Shown one piece after another: positions 32,379 to 41,405 of a DNA stretch of 64,000 nucleotides (positions are counted from its first letter, which is position 1; each line of letters starts with the position of its first letter). Under the pieces are notes generated by a model, which was not told the origin of the DNA, did no database searches, and saw only the letters and a program-made list of their open reading frames with translations. The position numbers and the translations under genes were made by a program. The DNA is taken from positions 3,937,501 through 4,001,500 of the forward strand of contig NZ_FNTA01000004.1 of assembly GCF_900105055.1 (NCBI RefSeq). The letters are read 5' to 3'. The stretch comes from Amycolatopsis lurida. Lineage in GTDB: Bacteria; Actinomycetota; Actinomycetes; Mycobacteriales; Pseudonocardiaceae.

Positions 32379-32413
32379 AAGGGGTCGTTCAGCACACCAG
32401 GGAGGCAGGTGGG

Positions 32414-33724
32414 TCAGGAGACGGCGACCTTCCGCCGCAGCGCCGCACGCGGCCGCCCGACACCCTGCCACGACAGGCCGGCGTCCAGGATCCGTTGCGG
32501 GTCAAGGAGATTGCGCGTGTCGACGACCGAGTCGCCATCCATCTGCTCGGCCATATACGTCCAGTCGAGCCGTTTGAACTCGTCCCATTCCGTCAGCACG
32601 ACGACGGCGTCGGCCGCCTTCGCGACCTGGTACGGGTCGTCGACCACGGTCATTCCGTCGATGTGGCCACCGACGGCGGGGTCGTAGGCGGTGAGTTCCG
32701 CGCCGAGCGCGCCCAGCACGGAAGCGACCGCGAGGGCGGGCGAGTCACGCAGATCGTTCGTCCCGGCCTTGAACGCCAGCCCGAGGACACCGATCCGCGA
32801 ACCGGCCAGCGTGCCGCCGACCGCGCCGGCGATCTTCGCGACGATCCGGTCCCGTTGCGCGATGTTCTCCTCGATGGCCGACGTGAGCAGCGTGAAGTCG
32901 TACTGCACCGACTCGGCGACCCGGACCAGTGCGCTGGTGTCCTTCGGCAGGCACGAGCCGCCCCAGCCGGGGCCGGGCTTGAGGAACGAGCGGCCGATGC
33001 GCCGGTCGTAGCCCATGCCCTCGGTGACCAGGTCGATGTCCGCGCCGAGACGTTCGCACAGTTCGGCGATCGAGTTCACATAGGACAGTTTCATCGCGAG
33101 GAAGCAGTTCGCCGCGTACTTCACCAGTTCCGCGCTGGCCGCGTCGGCGACGACGACGGGGGCGGCGAGGTCGGCGTAGAGATCGCCGACCCAGCGGGCG
33201 GCCGCGACGTCGTCCGAGCCGACGACGATCCGGTCGGGGCCGAGGAAGTCCTCCACCGCGGTGCCCTCACGCAGGAACTCGGGGTTCGACACGACCGGCA
33301 CGTCCGAGCGGCCGAGCATCGCCTGGATACGCTTCGACGTCCCCACCGGAACGGTCGATTTGGTGATCAGCGCGCACCCCGGCGGGATGACGTCGCCGAT
33401 CTCGGTGGTCACGGCCTCGACCGCCCGCAGGTCCGCCGAGCCGCCCGCGCCCATCGGTGTCGGCACACAAAGGAAAACGGCCTCCGCGTCGCGAACGGCG
33501 TCGCGCGCGCCGACCACGAACTCGAGTCTTCCGCTGGTCAGCCCCCTCGACACCAGCTCGGACAATCCCGGCTCCAGGATGTCCACCCGTCCGGCGGAGA
33601 GCCTTGCGACCTTCGCCTGGTCGACATCGACGCAAGTGACTCGATGCCCCAGGCCGGCCAAGCAGGCTCCCGTGGTCAATCCGACGTAACCGGTCCCCAC
33701 CACCACGATCCGAGCAGCGCTCAT
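32414..33724 (-). CDS. UDP-glucose/GDP-mannose 6-dehydrogenase
   Basis: 436 residues. Rossmann start (MSAARIVVVGTGYVGLTTGA), STVPVGTSK near 123, and catalytic Cys258 in GWGGSCLPKDT. The central helix linker (AELVKYAANCFLAMKLSYVN) and C-terminal UDP-binding domain (GLAFKAGTNDLRDSPAL) are complete. Oxidises UDP-glucose to UDP-glucuronate for cell-wall or exopolysaccharide sugars. Stands alone, not in an obvious polysaccharide operon. Confidence 0.93.
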   Translation of the reverse strand: MSAARIVVVGTGYVGLTTGACLAGLGHRVTCVDVDQAKVARLSAGRVDILEPGLSELVSRGLTSGRLEFVVGARDAVRDAEAVFLCVPTPMGAGGSADLRAVEAVTTEIGDVIPPGCALITKSTVPVGTSKRIQAMLGRSDVPVVSNPEFLREGTAVEDFLGPDRIVVGSDDVAAARWVGDLYADLAAPVVVADAASAELVKYAANCFLAMKLSYVNSIAELCERLGADIDLVTEGMGYDRRIGRSFLKPGPGWGGSCLPKDTSALVRVAESVQYDFTLLTSAIEENIAQRDRIVAKIAGAVGGTLAGSRIGVLGLAFKAGTNDLRDSPALAVASVLGALGAELTAYDPAVGGHIDGMTVVDDPYQVAKAADAVVVLTEWDEFKRLDWTYMAEQMDGDSVVDTRNLLDPQRILDAGLSWQGVGRPRAALRRKVAVS

Positions 33725-33882
33725 GCTGCTGAAGGTGACAGCCGGAGTTGACCTCCGAGCGAACGGAATGCTTCAGGTCCGAATACTCCTCACGACATGC
33801 TGCGCACCGGAGTGAGCCATCCCACCTGGGCCCGATGCGAACGAGCGTTAACCTATGAACGGTTGCCGACGAAAGGGAGAAC

Positions 33883-34641
33883 ATGCAGATCACCGATACC
33901 GCGGCGCTGGTCACGGGTGGCGCGTCCGGGCTCGGCGGCGCGACCGCGAAGGCGCTCGCCGCGAAGGGCGCGCGGGTCTTCGCGCTGGACCTCGCCGGTG
34001 CCATCGAGAACGCCGAGCAGGTCGAGAACGTCACCTACGTCGAAGCCGACGTGACCGACCCGGAGCAGGTGCGGACCGCGGTCGCGACCGCGGCCGAGTC
34101 CGGGGTGCCGCTGCGGACCGTGGTGAACTGCGCCGGCATCGGGCCGTCCGCGCGGATCCTTTCGAAGAAGGGCCCGCACGACCTCGCTCTGTACGCGAAG
34201 GTCGTCCAGATCAACCTGATCGGCTCCTTCAACGTGCTGACGCTGGCCGCCGAGGCCATCGCCAAGACCGAGCCGCTGGCCGACAACGCGCGCGGCGTCA
34301 TCATCAACACCGCGTCGATCGCCGCCTTCGACGGCCAGATCGGGCAGGTCGCGTACTCCTCGTCCAAGGGCGGCATCGTCGGGATGACCCTGCCCGCCGC
34401 GCGCGACCTGGCGTCGCACGGGATCCGCGTGCTGACCATCGCGCCGGGCATCGTCGACACCCCCATGCTGGCGACGGTGAGCGAGGAGTTCCGCGCTTCG
34501 CTGGCCGAGGGCGTGCCGTTCCCGAAGCGGCTCGCGCGGCCGGACGAGTACGCGCAGCTCGCGCTGTCGCTGATCGACCACGACTACCTGAACGGCGAGG
34601 TCATCCGGATGGACGGCTCGCTGCGCATGGCCCCTCGCTGA
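33883..34641 (+). CDS. Short-chain dehydrogenase (3-hydroxyacyl-CoA dehydrogenase type II-like)
   Basis: 252 residues from ATG 33883 (AAAGGGAGAAC upstream). TGGASGLGGATAKAL (11-25) binds NAD, with NCAGI and catalytic Ser/Tyr/Lys in INTASIAAFDGQIGQVAYSS followed by SKGG. VNCAGIGPSARILSKKGPHD and FPKRLARPDEYAQLALSLID match the HSD17B10-type 3-hydroxyacyl-CoA dehydrogenases used in fatty acid or isoleucine breakdown. Monocistronic; ends at a 23-bp terminator. Confidence 0.88.
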   Translation: MQITDTAALVTGGASGLGGATAKALAAKGARVFALDLAGAIENAEQVENVTYVEADVTDPEQVRTAVATAAESGVPLRTVVNCAGIGPSARILSKKGPHDLALYAKVVQINLIGSFNVLTLAAEAIAKTEPLADNARGVIINTASIAAFDGQIGQVAYSSSKGGIVGMTLPAARDLASHGIRVLTIAPGIVDTPMLATVSEEFRASLAEGVPFPKRLARPDEYAQLALSLIDHDYLNGEVIRMDGSLRMAPR

Positions 34642-34653
34642 GCCTGTCCTCGT

Positions 34654-34706
34654 GACATGAAGGAGTCCTTCATCGCGAATTTTGCGATGAAGGACTCCTT
34701 CATGTC
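34654..34706. terminator. 23-bp perfect palindrome with TGAAGGACTCCTTCA core
   Basis: gacatgaaggagtccttcat (34654 on) to cgc pairs exactly with 34684-34706 around gaatttt. It separates the convergent SDR and methyltransferase genes and ends both. Each arm contains its own smaller palindrome (gaaggagtccttc), a trait shared with other intergenic elements in this window. Confidence 0.85.
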
Positions 34707-34709
34707 AGA

Positions 34710-35384
34710 TCAGGGACGGGTGAGGCGGACGTCCAGGCCGATTCCGGCCGTGGTGACCTCGCAGGTCCGGAACGCCGTTTCCGCGACCAGCCCGCTGAAA
34801 TCGGCAGGCGTGTAAGCGCGCCGCCGCAGTTGGCCGAGCGTCTGCCGGGTCGTCAGCGCGGCCAGCCTGCCGAGCTTCATGCTCGCGACCTCACGCACGA
34901 TGTCACCGTCGGTCGCCTCCCGGTTCATGTCCTGCACCACGGCCGTACCGCCGGGGCGCAGCACGCGGTACATCTCGTCGAGCGACTTCACCGGCCACAC
35001 GAAGTTCTTGAACGCGGCCTGGCAGACGACGAGGCCGAACGTCTCGTCGTCGAACGGCATCGCCGCGACGTCGCCCTCGCGGAATTCGACGTCCACGCCT
35101 TCGGCCCGGGCGTACTCGCTCGCGATCTCCACGAACGTCGGCGCGACGTCCAGTCCGGTGACGGAGAACCCGAGCCGCGCCAGCTCGACGGCGAAGTAGC
35201 CGGGGCCGAAGGCGACCTCGAGGATCTTCGCGCCTTCCGGCAGGTTCGCGGTGAGTTCGCGGGCCTGCGTCCGCCAGAGTGCGATCTGCGGTTCGGTGCC
35301 GCGCTGCCGGGCGTAGTTTCGCGCCAGCGCACCGCCCATCTCCGGGATGAGCTTGAAGCGCTTCCTGTCCTTGATGTTCGTCAT
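34710..35384 (-). CDS. SAM-dependent methyltransferase (class I)
   Basis: 224 residues from ATG 35384 (GGAG five bases upstream; GTG 35390 possible). Motif I ILEVAFGPGYFAVELARLGF binds SAM; acidic GLDVAPTFVEIASEYA follows, with VVCQAAFKNFVWPVKSLDEM and RVLRPGGTAVVQDM after it. Resembles the ubiE/COQ5-like Methyltransf_11 group. Downstream of and codirectional with a PadR regulator 121 bases away. Substrate unknown. Confidence 0.88.
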   Translation of the reverse strand: MTNIKDRKRFKLIPEMGGALARNYARQRGTEPQIALWRTQARELTANLPEGAKILEVAFGPGYFAVELARLGFSVTGLDVAPTFVEIASEYARAEGVDVEFREGDVAAMPFDDETFGLVVCQAAFKNFVWPVKSLDEMYRVLRPGGTAVVQDMNREATDGDIVREVASMKLGRLAALTTRQTLGQLRRRAYTPADFSGLVAETAFRTCEVTTAGIGLDVRLTRP

Positions 35385-35505
35385 GGTCACTCCAGGTTGA
35401 TTCCCGGAGCCCGGTTATCCTCGAAGTGCCGTCTCGTGGCCGGGTTCCGGTTGCGGGATCGTCGCCCCGGCGGGGTGCTGCAACACCTCGCCGGGGCTCT
35501 TTCGG

Positions 35506-36111
35506 CTAGCCGGTAGTCCCCCTTTCGGCCAACAGGGCCCGCCATTCGGCGAGACCGGGCATGGCACCGGAAGTCAGTTCTCCGAGGATCGAGCGGACCC
35601 ATTCGGCTTCCGCCACTCGGATCGCCAGGTGGTATTCGAGTTCGAGCAGCACCAGCCGCGGGATCTCCTCGATGAGCCGCGCCAGTTCGGCCCGCGTCGC
35701 GGCGATGTCTTCGTCCAGTGCGGCCAGCCGGGTGCGGAAGAGGGCGATCACCTCGTCCGGCCCGAGCCAGCCCAGCACCGACAGGCCGGCGACGAACTTC
35801 GGCTCCTCCGGCGCGAGTTCGCCGAGCAGTTCGCGCAACCAGTCGAGCATTTCGTCACGGCCGGCGTCGGTGATCCGGTACACCGTGCGTTCGGGGCGGG
35901 CGCCCTCGCGGCCGCTCTGGACGGCCTCGATGAAGGCGTGTTTCCGCAGGTTGCCGACGACCGTGTAGAACGAGCCCCATTTGATCCCCATGTCGCGGTC
36001 CTTGCCGCGGCTCTTCAGGATCGAGGCCATTTCGTACGGATGCATCGGGCGCTCGTTCAGTGTCGACAGGATCGCCAACGCGAGCAGATTCCCGACCTTT
36101 CGCCGTTTCAC
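35506..36111 (-). CDS. PadR family transcriptional regulator
   Basis: 201 residues from GTG 36111. PadR winged HTH: NLLALAILSTLNERPMHPYE, MASILKSRGKDRDMGIKWGS, FYTVVGNLRKHAFIEAVQSG and RPERTVYRITDAGRDEMLDW. C-terminal helical dimerisation region. Direct repeats upstream at 36127-36151 are likely operators. Probably autoregulates and controls the following methyltransferase. Confidence 0.9.
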   Translation of the reverse strand: MKRRKVGNLLALAILSTLNERPMHPYEMASILKSRGKDRDMGIKWGSFYTVVGNLRKHAFIEAVQSGREGARPERTVYRITDAGRDEMLDWLRELLGELAPEEPKFVAGLSVLGWLGPDEVIALFRTRLAALDEDIAATRAELARLIEEIPRLVLLELEYHLAIRVAEAEWVRSILGELTSGAMPGLAEWRALLAERGTTG

Positions 36112-36126
36112 CAGGCCTCCTCGTTG

Positions 36127-36151
36127 ACGAGTATTCGTCTACGAGTATCCG
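36127..36151. promoter_or_regulatory. PadR operator candidate, direct repeats
   Basis: acgagtattcg (36127-36137) and acgagtatccg (36141-36151) start 14 bases apart just before the padR GTG at 36111; the first also contains the palindrome ACGA-GTAT-TCGT. PadR proteins bind such short inverted elements over their own promoters. Confidence 0.55.
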
Positions 36152-36192
36152 CAGGGACGAGGGTGATCGCAAGGCGCCCGGCGATCGGGTGG

Positions 36193-37839
36193 TCAGAGGT
36201 CGTTCATGTACGGCACGGAGGTCTGCGCGTGGTCGGTCATCCAGTTCCGCAGCGCGTGCGTCGCCAGGACGTCGTCCTCGTTGTAGCGCAGCAGGCGGTC
36301 CCGCTGGGCGGCGTCCGGCACTCCGCCGTCCATGCCGACGGCGTCGCGATACCACCGCATCGACGCCTCGCCGCCCGCTTCCGGGTCGCGCCAGGCGAAT
36401 CCGGCGACCGGCGCGATCACCTTGAGCCCCTTGCCGTGCGAGCAGAGGAACTGGTCGGTGACGCTGCGGAAGAGGTCGATCCACTCCTCGGAGTCCACAA
36501 AGGACGCGATCTCGGCCTTCTTCGGCACGCCGGGGTACTCGCCGAACCGGTCGGCGGAACCGAAGAGCCAGCGGTTCTCGGCGAGCGCGTTGTAGCAGTA
36601 GGCGCGGAAGGTCAGGCCCGCGGCGAGCGTGCGCTCGCGGACTTCGGTGAACCAGGCCCAGAACTCGGCGAACGACCGGGCCTCGTCCGCGGTCGGCAGC
36701 GGCTCCCACGTCGCGAACGCGCGATAACCCTGCTCCATCCCGATGTCGGCGCCCGTCAACAGCGAACCCCACAGGTACGCGCCGGAATCGCCGAAGCTCT
36801 CCATGTCGACGTCGACCTCGACGTCGCCGCGTGAGACCTCGACGCGGTCGACCTTGCGCACCATCGTGAGGTCGGCGAGCCAGGCGCGCGCGAGGATGAT
36901 CGCGTCGGCGAACGTGCCGCCGGTCCAGTTCATCGGCGGCGGCTCGTCGGCCGGATCGAGCGCGGCCAGCTTGTCCACAGTGGACACTCCGGCGCGGCGC
37001 AGCTCCATCGCGTCCTCGCCGCGGACGACCAGGCTGACGTCGCGGGTTTCGGTGAGCACGACCTCGCACGTCGGCCACCACGGGCAACGACGGCATTCGA
37101 GGACGCGGGACGGCTCGGCGAGCGGCTCCTCGCCTTCGGCGGCGGCGGTCGCGATGGCGAGCCTGTCGGCGAAGCGGCTCTGGTACTCCGTCAGCGCGCT
37201 TCGGCCGCCCGGCCAGGTGGCCGCGGACAGGTCGTGCCAGACGACGACGTCCGCGTCGAGCCCGATGACGCCGCCGATCGCGCGGTGTCCTTCGTGCTTC
37301 CCGAGCGCTTCGAGCATCCGGTAGAGGTGCGCGAGCCGCATCTGGTCCCGCGGCTGCGAGCGGACCTTTCGCGCCGGATCGGGTACCCGGTTCGCCGGGT
37401 CGAGGTCGGTCATCACCGTGGTCGGCGCGCCCGCGCCGCGATCGGTGATGCGGTGCCGTACGACCAGCACCGGCACGTATCCGTCGCCGCTGTGGACCAG
37501 GAGTTCGGAGCCACCACGCCGGTGACCGGCGCGATCCACCGGGAGCAGCGCGCCCCAGATGTAGCGCGCTTCGGCGGCGAAGGCCTCTTCGGTGAGCTGC
37601 ACGCGCTCGGCGGCCGGGAGGTCGCGGGGGATCTTGACCCAGGTCGCGTCGGGTCCCGTCGCGTCCATGAGGCGCTGCACGATCGCCTCGCGATGCGCCG
37701 ACGCGTCGGCGATCCGCTGCTGCGCGGCGGGGTCGGGCGGAGCGAGCGGGACCTCGCGCATCGCCGGATCGTGTTCCAGGTGCACGCGACGCCGGCAGCG
37801 GCTCACCGCTCCCGCGTCCAGTAGCACCTCGTTACTCAC
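36193..37839 (-). CDS. TM0106 family RecB-like putative nuclease
   Basis: 548 residues from GTG 37839; a further 194-codon upstream extension lies over the convergent gene and was rejected. N-terminal Cys/RecB-like domain (MSNEVLLDAGAVSRCRRRVH...) with ECRRCPWWPTCEVVLTETRD near 256, a Fe-S-like cluster. The C-terminal half is an RNase H-like/YprB domain (EVDVDMESFGDSGAYLWGSL near 343, ending LLRYNEDDVLATHALRNWM). Acidic D/E-E-D motifs suggest metal-dependent nuclease activity. Role unknown, likely nucleic-acid repair or processing. Confidence 0.88.
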   Translation of the reverse strand: MSNEVLLDAGAVSRCRRRVHLEHDPAMREVPLAPPDPAAQQRIADASAHREAIVQRLMDATGPDATWVKIPRDLPAAERVQLTEEAFAAEARYIWGALLPVDRAGHRRGGSELLVHSGDGYVPVLVVRHRITDRGAGAPTTVMTDLDPANRVPDPARKVRSQPRDQMRLAHLYRMLEALGKHEGHRAIGGVIGLDADVVVWHDLSAATWPGGRSALTEYQSRFADRLAIATAAAEGEEPLAEPSRVLECRRCPWWPTCEVVLTETRDVSLVVRGEDAMELRRAGVSTVDKLAALDPADEPPPMNWTGGTFADAIILARAWLADLTMVRKVDRVEVSRGDVEVDVDMESFGDSGAYLWGSLLTGADIGMEQGYRAFATWEPLPTADEARSFAEFWAWFTEVRERTLAAGLTFRAYCYNALAENRWLFGSADRFGEYPGVPKKAEIASFVDSEEWIDLFRSVTDQFLCSHGKGLKVIAPVAGFAWRDPEAGGEASMRWYRDAVGMDGGVPDAAQRDRLLRYNEDDVLATHALRNWMTDHAQTSVPYMNDL

Positions 37840-37929
37840 AGACAACACTCTAGAAGGCGTCCGGCAAGCCGACATGCCCGCCACATCGGGGACCAGTAAG
37901 TTCGTCTGTGACACAGCGTGGGAGGTGCC

Positions 37930-38394
37930 ATGGCGCGCAAGGCCAAAGCCATCGAGGGCGAAGGCAAGTTCACCCCGAAGAAGGCGAAGAACGCCGTCGC
38001 GGTGGCCAAAGTGCTCGGCCCGGCCGTACTGCCGGTGATCGCGCCGTACGCCGTCCGGGCGGCGGGTGCCGCACGGGAGCTGTACGACCGTTATCAAGCG
38101 AAGAAGCTCGGTGTGGCCGTCGACCAGCTCGGCGAGTACAGCGGGCGCGGTGCCGCGTTGCACGCGCGGATCGCGGGGCTGACGCAGGGGCTCGCGGAGC
38201 TGAAGAGGTCTGCGAAGGCGACCGACGCCGACGCGGCCTTCGCGAAGGACACCCAGGGGACGCTGGAGCAGCTTTCGGCGACCGTTCGCGCTTCGGAGCG
38301 GATGCCGGCCGCGCGGCGGAAGGCGGCGCACCGCGCCGTGGCCGGGGAGCTGGACCAGCTGGAGGGGAAGCTGCTGCACCGGCTGGGGATCTGA
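37930..38394 (+). CDS. DUF6474-like conserved actinobacterial protein
   Basis: 154 residues from ATG 37930 (GGGAGG upstream). Pattern GKFTPKKAKNAVAVAKVLGP, AAGAARELYDRYQAKKLGVA and VDQLGEYSGRGAALHARIAG is typical of DUF6474 proteins found across actinomycetes. The basic N-terminus and hydrophobic stretch (VLGPAVLPVIAPYAVRAAGA) suggest peripheral membrane association. Divergent from the TM0106-like nuclease gene by 90 bases. No known function. Confidence 0.8.
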   Translation: MARKAKAIEGEGKFTPKKAKNAVAVAKVLGPAVLPVIAPYAVRAAGAARELYDRYQAKKLGVAVDQLGEYSGRGAALHARIAGLTQGLAELKRSAKATDADAAFAKDTQGTLEQLSATVRASERMPAARRKAAHRAVAGELDQLEGKLLHRLGI

Positions 38395-38399
38395 GCGAG

Positions 38400-38476
38400 C
38401 TGAAGGGAGCTTTCCCCGCATGAGATGCGAGGAAAGCTCCCTTCGTCGCGTGTGATGCGGGGAAAGTCCCCTTCAG
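38400..38476. terminator. Compound palindrome with alternative pairing
   Basis: tgaagggagctttccccgca (38401 on) can pair with the near copy ggaaagctcccttc at 38431-38444 (14 bases perfect) or with atgcggggaaagtcccctt at 38455 on (two mismatches). Lies between the convergent DUF6474 and substrate-binding-protein genes and should terminate both. Confidence 0.75.
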
Positions 38477-38483
38477 CCCCCGG

Positions 38484-39446
38484 CTAGGAGATGAAGCCCT
38501 TTTTCTTCATCCACTCGTAGGCGACCTCGCCCTGGTCTCGACCGTCGACGTCGACCTGCTTGCACAGCTCGATCATCTGCTTGTTGTCGAGGGCCGCGGC
38601 GACGGCTTCGAGCGGTCCGCGGATTTCCGGGTGCTGCTTCAGGAATTCCGTCCGCAGCGTCGGCACGGCGTTGTACTGCGGGAACGCCTTCTTGTCGTCT
38701 TCGAGGACACGAAGGTTGAGCCCGGCGATCCGGCCGTCGGTCGTGAAGATCTCACCGATCGGGCAGGTCCCGCTCGCCACGGCCGAGTAGATCGTGCCGA
38801 TGCCGAAGTTCTTGATCACCGGGTTCTGGAACCCGTACGCGCGCACGGCGGCGGGGAAACCGTCCTGGCGGCTGGTGAATTCGGTCTCCAGGCAGAACAC
38901 GTTCTGGTCGGGCTTCCGCTTCAGGAACGCCGCCAGGTCCGACGTCGTCTTCAGGTTGTTCGCCGCGCCGTAGGCTTCGGTGACCGCGAAGGCGTACTGG
39001 TCGTTGAGCGGCGAGTAGTTCAGCCAGGTGACGCCGAACTTCGCCTCGTCCGCCGCCTTCGTGGCTTCGTACTGGGCTTGCTCCCCACCGGGGACGGGGA
39101 GTTCGTTGCCCTGGTAGTTGATCCAGCCGGTGCCGGTGTACTCCCAGGTGACGTCGGTCTGTCCGGCGAGCAGAGCCTGCCGCGACGAGTTCGAGCCCTT
39201 GATGTCGGTCAGGTCGACGACGTCCGCGCCCGCCGCGGAAAGCGCCATCTCGGCCATGTAGCCCAGGATGATGTTCTCGGTGAAGTCCTTCGACCCCACC
39301 GTCACCGTGACCCCCTTGAGCGACTCGATGGGCTGGATGGAACCGGGTTCGATCTTGTACGGGAGCGCGGTGTTGACCTCGAGCCCGCACGCGGAAAGCG
39401 TGCCGCACAACAGAACCGCGCCGAACAGTGCTTTCAGACGTCGCAT
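38484..39446 (-). CDS. Betaine/choline-type ABC transporter substrate-binding lipoprotein
   Basis: 320 residues with a lipoprotein signal (MRRLKALFGAVLLCGTLSAC, Cys at 20). The OpuAC/ProX fold shows GVTVTVGSKDFTENIILGYM, ADVVDLTDIKGSNSSRQALL and TDVTWEYTGTGWINYQG. Aromatic-box-type residues in these segments usually bind quaternary amines. Last gene of a four-gene importer operon (permease-ATPase-permease-SBP). Osmoprotectant uptake is the probable role; exact ligand not determined. Confidence 0.9.
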   Translation of the reverse strand: MRRLKALFGAVLLCGTLSACGLEVNTALPYKIEPGSIQPIESLKGVTVTVGSKDFTENIILGYMAEMALSAAGADVVDLTDIKGSNSSRQALLAGQTDVTWEYTGTGWINYQGNELPVPGGEQAQYEATKAADEAKFGVTWLNYSPLNDQYAFAVTEAYGAANNLKTTSDLAAFLKRKPDQNVFCLETEFTSRQDGFPAAVRAYGFQNPVIKNFGIGTIYSAVASGTCPIGEIFTTDGRIAGLNLRVLEDDKKAFPQYNAVPTLRTEFLKQHPEIRGPLEAVAAALDNKQMIELCKQVDVDGRDQGEVAYEWMKKKGFIS

Positions 39447-39447
39447 G

Positions 39448-40227
39448 TCAGCGCAGTCCCTTCGGTCCGAAGAACTGTTCCGCCACCGCGCCGAGCCAGT
39501 CCACCAGCAGCGCCAGTGCGACGGCGAGCACCGAGCCGGTGATCAGCACCTTCGTCAGGTTGAGCTTGTAGCCGGTGTCGATGAGCAGGCCGAAACCACC
39601 GGCGTTCACGAACATGCCGAAGGTCGCCGTGCCGACGGCCAGCACCAGCGAGGTCCGCAGACCGGCCAGGATCAGCGGGATGGCCAGCGGGAACTCCACT
39701 CGCCACAGCACGCCGGAGGCCGACATGCCGATCCCGCGGCCGGCGTCGATCAGTGCGGGCTCGACCTGCTGCAGGCCGACCATCGTGTTCCGCAGCACCG
39801 GAAGCAGCGAGTAGAACGCCAGCGGCAGCGCCGCGACCCACAGCCCGCCGGTGGCGCCGGTGACGATGAACCACAGCACCAGCACACCGAGCGCGGGCGC
39901 GGCCTGCCCGATGTTCGCGATCGCCAGGAACACCGGAGCCGCCCATTTCGCCCAGGGCCGCGTGACGAGCACGCCGAGCGGCACCGCCACCGCGACCACG
40001 ATCGCGGTGACCACGACGGTCATCGCCAGGTGGTCGCGCAGCGCGGCCAGCAGCCCGGCGGCGTTGAGGGTTTCCTTTTCCGTCGCGGTGAGGTCACTGG
40101 CGAAGACCCAGATCAGCACGCCGGCGACGATCAGCAGCACCGCGGCGGGCTGGGCGAACAGCCGGACCCGTTCGGCGCTTCTGGACGAGGATTCGGTGGA
40201 GAAGCCGGTATCGACGGCGGCCGTCAT
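39448..40227 (-). CDS. ABC transporter permease (ProW/OpuCB type)
   Basis: 259 residues with about six transmembrane segments and the conserved loop PALIDAGRGIGMSASGVLWR (EAA-like) preceded by LLPVLRNTMVGLQQVE. Has an N-terminal cytoplasmic extension (MTAAVDTGFSTESSSRSAER). Its start overlaps the stop of the ATPase gene by four bases (ATGA). Pairs with the permease at 41392-42039. Confidence 0.92.
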   Translation of the reverse strand: MTAAVDTGFSTESSSRSAERVRLFAQPAAVLLIVAGVLIWVFASDLTATEKETLNAAGLLAALRDHLAMTVVVTAIVVAVAVPLGVLVTRPWAKWAAPVFLAIANIGQAAPALGVLVLWFIVTGATGGLWVAALPLAFYSLLPVLRNTMVGLQQVEPALIDAGRGIGMSASGVLWRVEFPLAIPLILAGLRTSLVLAVGTATFGMFVNAGGFGLLIDTGYKLNLTKVLITGSVLAVALALLVDWLGAVAEQFFGPKGLR

Positions 40228-41405
40228 GCGGTCACACCTTCCGCCGGGCTGTCGTCGGAGTGCTCCTCGCGCAGCTGCTGGATCGTCGAGATGACGGTGT
40301 CGAGCTCGATCGTCCCCGCGTACTCGCCGCGCGCGCCGGTCACCGGGACGCTGCCGCCCTCGGCGAGCATGGCTTCGAGTGCGTCCTGCAGGGTCGACTG
40401 AAGGCTGACCGAGTCGCGAAGCGGTTTGCCCGCGGTGGCCAGCGACGACGCCGCGGTCAGCTCACGGACGTGCACCCACCGCATCGGACGACGGCGCTGG
40501 TCGAGCACCAGCACGAAATGCTTCCGCTGCTGGGTGAGCTTCTCGCGCACCGAGGACGGCGACTCGCTCACCGTCGCCGTCAGCGCGTCCTGCTTCAGCT
40601 CGACGTCGCGGACCCGCAGCAGCGTCAACTGCTTCAGCGAGGCACCGGCGCCGACGAAACCGGCGACGGTGTCGTCGGCCGGGTTCGCGAGGATGGCGTC
40701 CGGGGTGTCGTACTGGAGGATCTTCGACTGGTTGCCGAGCACCGCGATCTTGTCGCCGAGCTTCACGGCCTCGTCGAAGTCGTGGGTGACGAAGACGATC
40801 GTCTTCTTCAGCTCGGTCTGGAGCCGCAGCAGTTCGTCCTGCAGGTTGCCGCGAGTGATCGGGTCGACCGCGCCGAACGGTTCGTCCATCAGCAGCACCG
40901 GCGGGTCCGCCGCGAGCGCCCGCGCGACGCCGACGCGCTGCTGCTGTCCACCGGACAGCTGACGCGGGTACCGGTCGCGGAAATCGGCCGGGTCCAGCCC
41001 GACGAGGTCCATCATCTCCTCGACCCGGTCGTTGACCTTCTTCTTGTCCCAGCCGAGCAGCCCCGGCACCACGGCGATGTTCTGCGCGACGGTGAAGTGC
41101 GGGAACAGCCCGGCCTGCTGGATCGCGTAGCCGATGCGACGGCGCAGGGTGTCGACGTCGAGTTTCAGCGCGTCGTCGCCGCCGATGGTGATGCGGCCCG
41201 ACGTCGGCTCGATCAGCCGGTTGATCATCCGCATGGTCGTGGTCTTGCCGCAGCCGGACGGGCCGACGAAGACCACGATCTTGCCCGCGGGCACCACCAT
41301 CGAGAAGTCGTCGACCGCGGGCTCCCGGGTGCCGGGGTAGCGCTTCGTGACGTTCTCCAGCTCGATTTCGACGCCGGATACGGTTTGAGACTCAGCCACG
41401 GACAC
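40224..41405 (-). CDS. ABC transporter ATP-binding protein with CBS domains (OpuCA/ProV-like)
   Basis: 393 residues. Walker A GPSGCGKTT (about 44-52), LSGGQQQRVGVARAL signature near 152, Walker B VLLMDEPFGAVDP, switch His in VFVTHDFDEAVKL. Residues about 285-390 are two CBS repeats (FVLVLDQRRRPMRWVHVREL; LAEGGSVPVTGARGEYAGTI), typical of quaternary-amine importers and used to gate by ionic strength. Overlaps the permease gene before it by 14 bases. Confidence 0.95.
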   Translation of the reverse strand: MSVAESQTVSGVEIELENVTKRYPGTREPAVDDFSMVVPAGKIVVFVGPSGCGKTTTMRMINRLIEPTSGRITIGGDDALKLDVDTLRRRIGYAIQQAGLFPHFTVAQNIAVVPGLLGWDKKKVNDRVEEMMDLVGLDPADFRDRYPRQLSGGQQQRVGVARALAADPPVLLMDEPFGAVDPITRGNLQDELLRLQTELKKTIVFVTHDFDEAVKLGDKIAVLGNQSKILQYDTPDAILANPADDTVAGFVGAGASLKQLTLLRVRDVELKQDALTATVSESPSSVREKLTQQRKHFVLVLDQRRRPMRWVHVRELTAASSLATAGKPLRDSVSLQSTLQDALEAMLAEGGSVPVTGARGEYAGTIELDTVISTIQQLREEHSDDSPAEGVTA

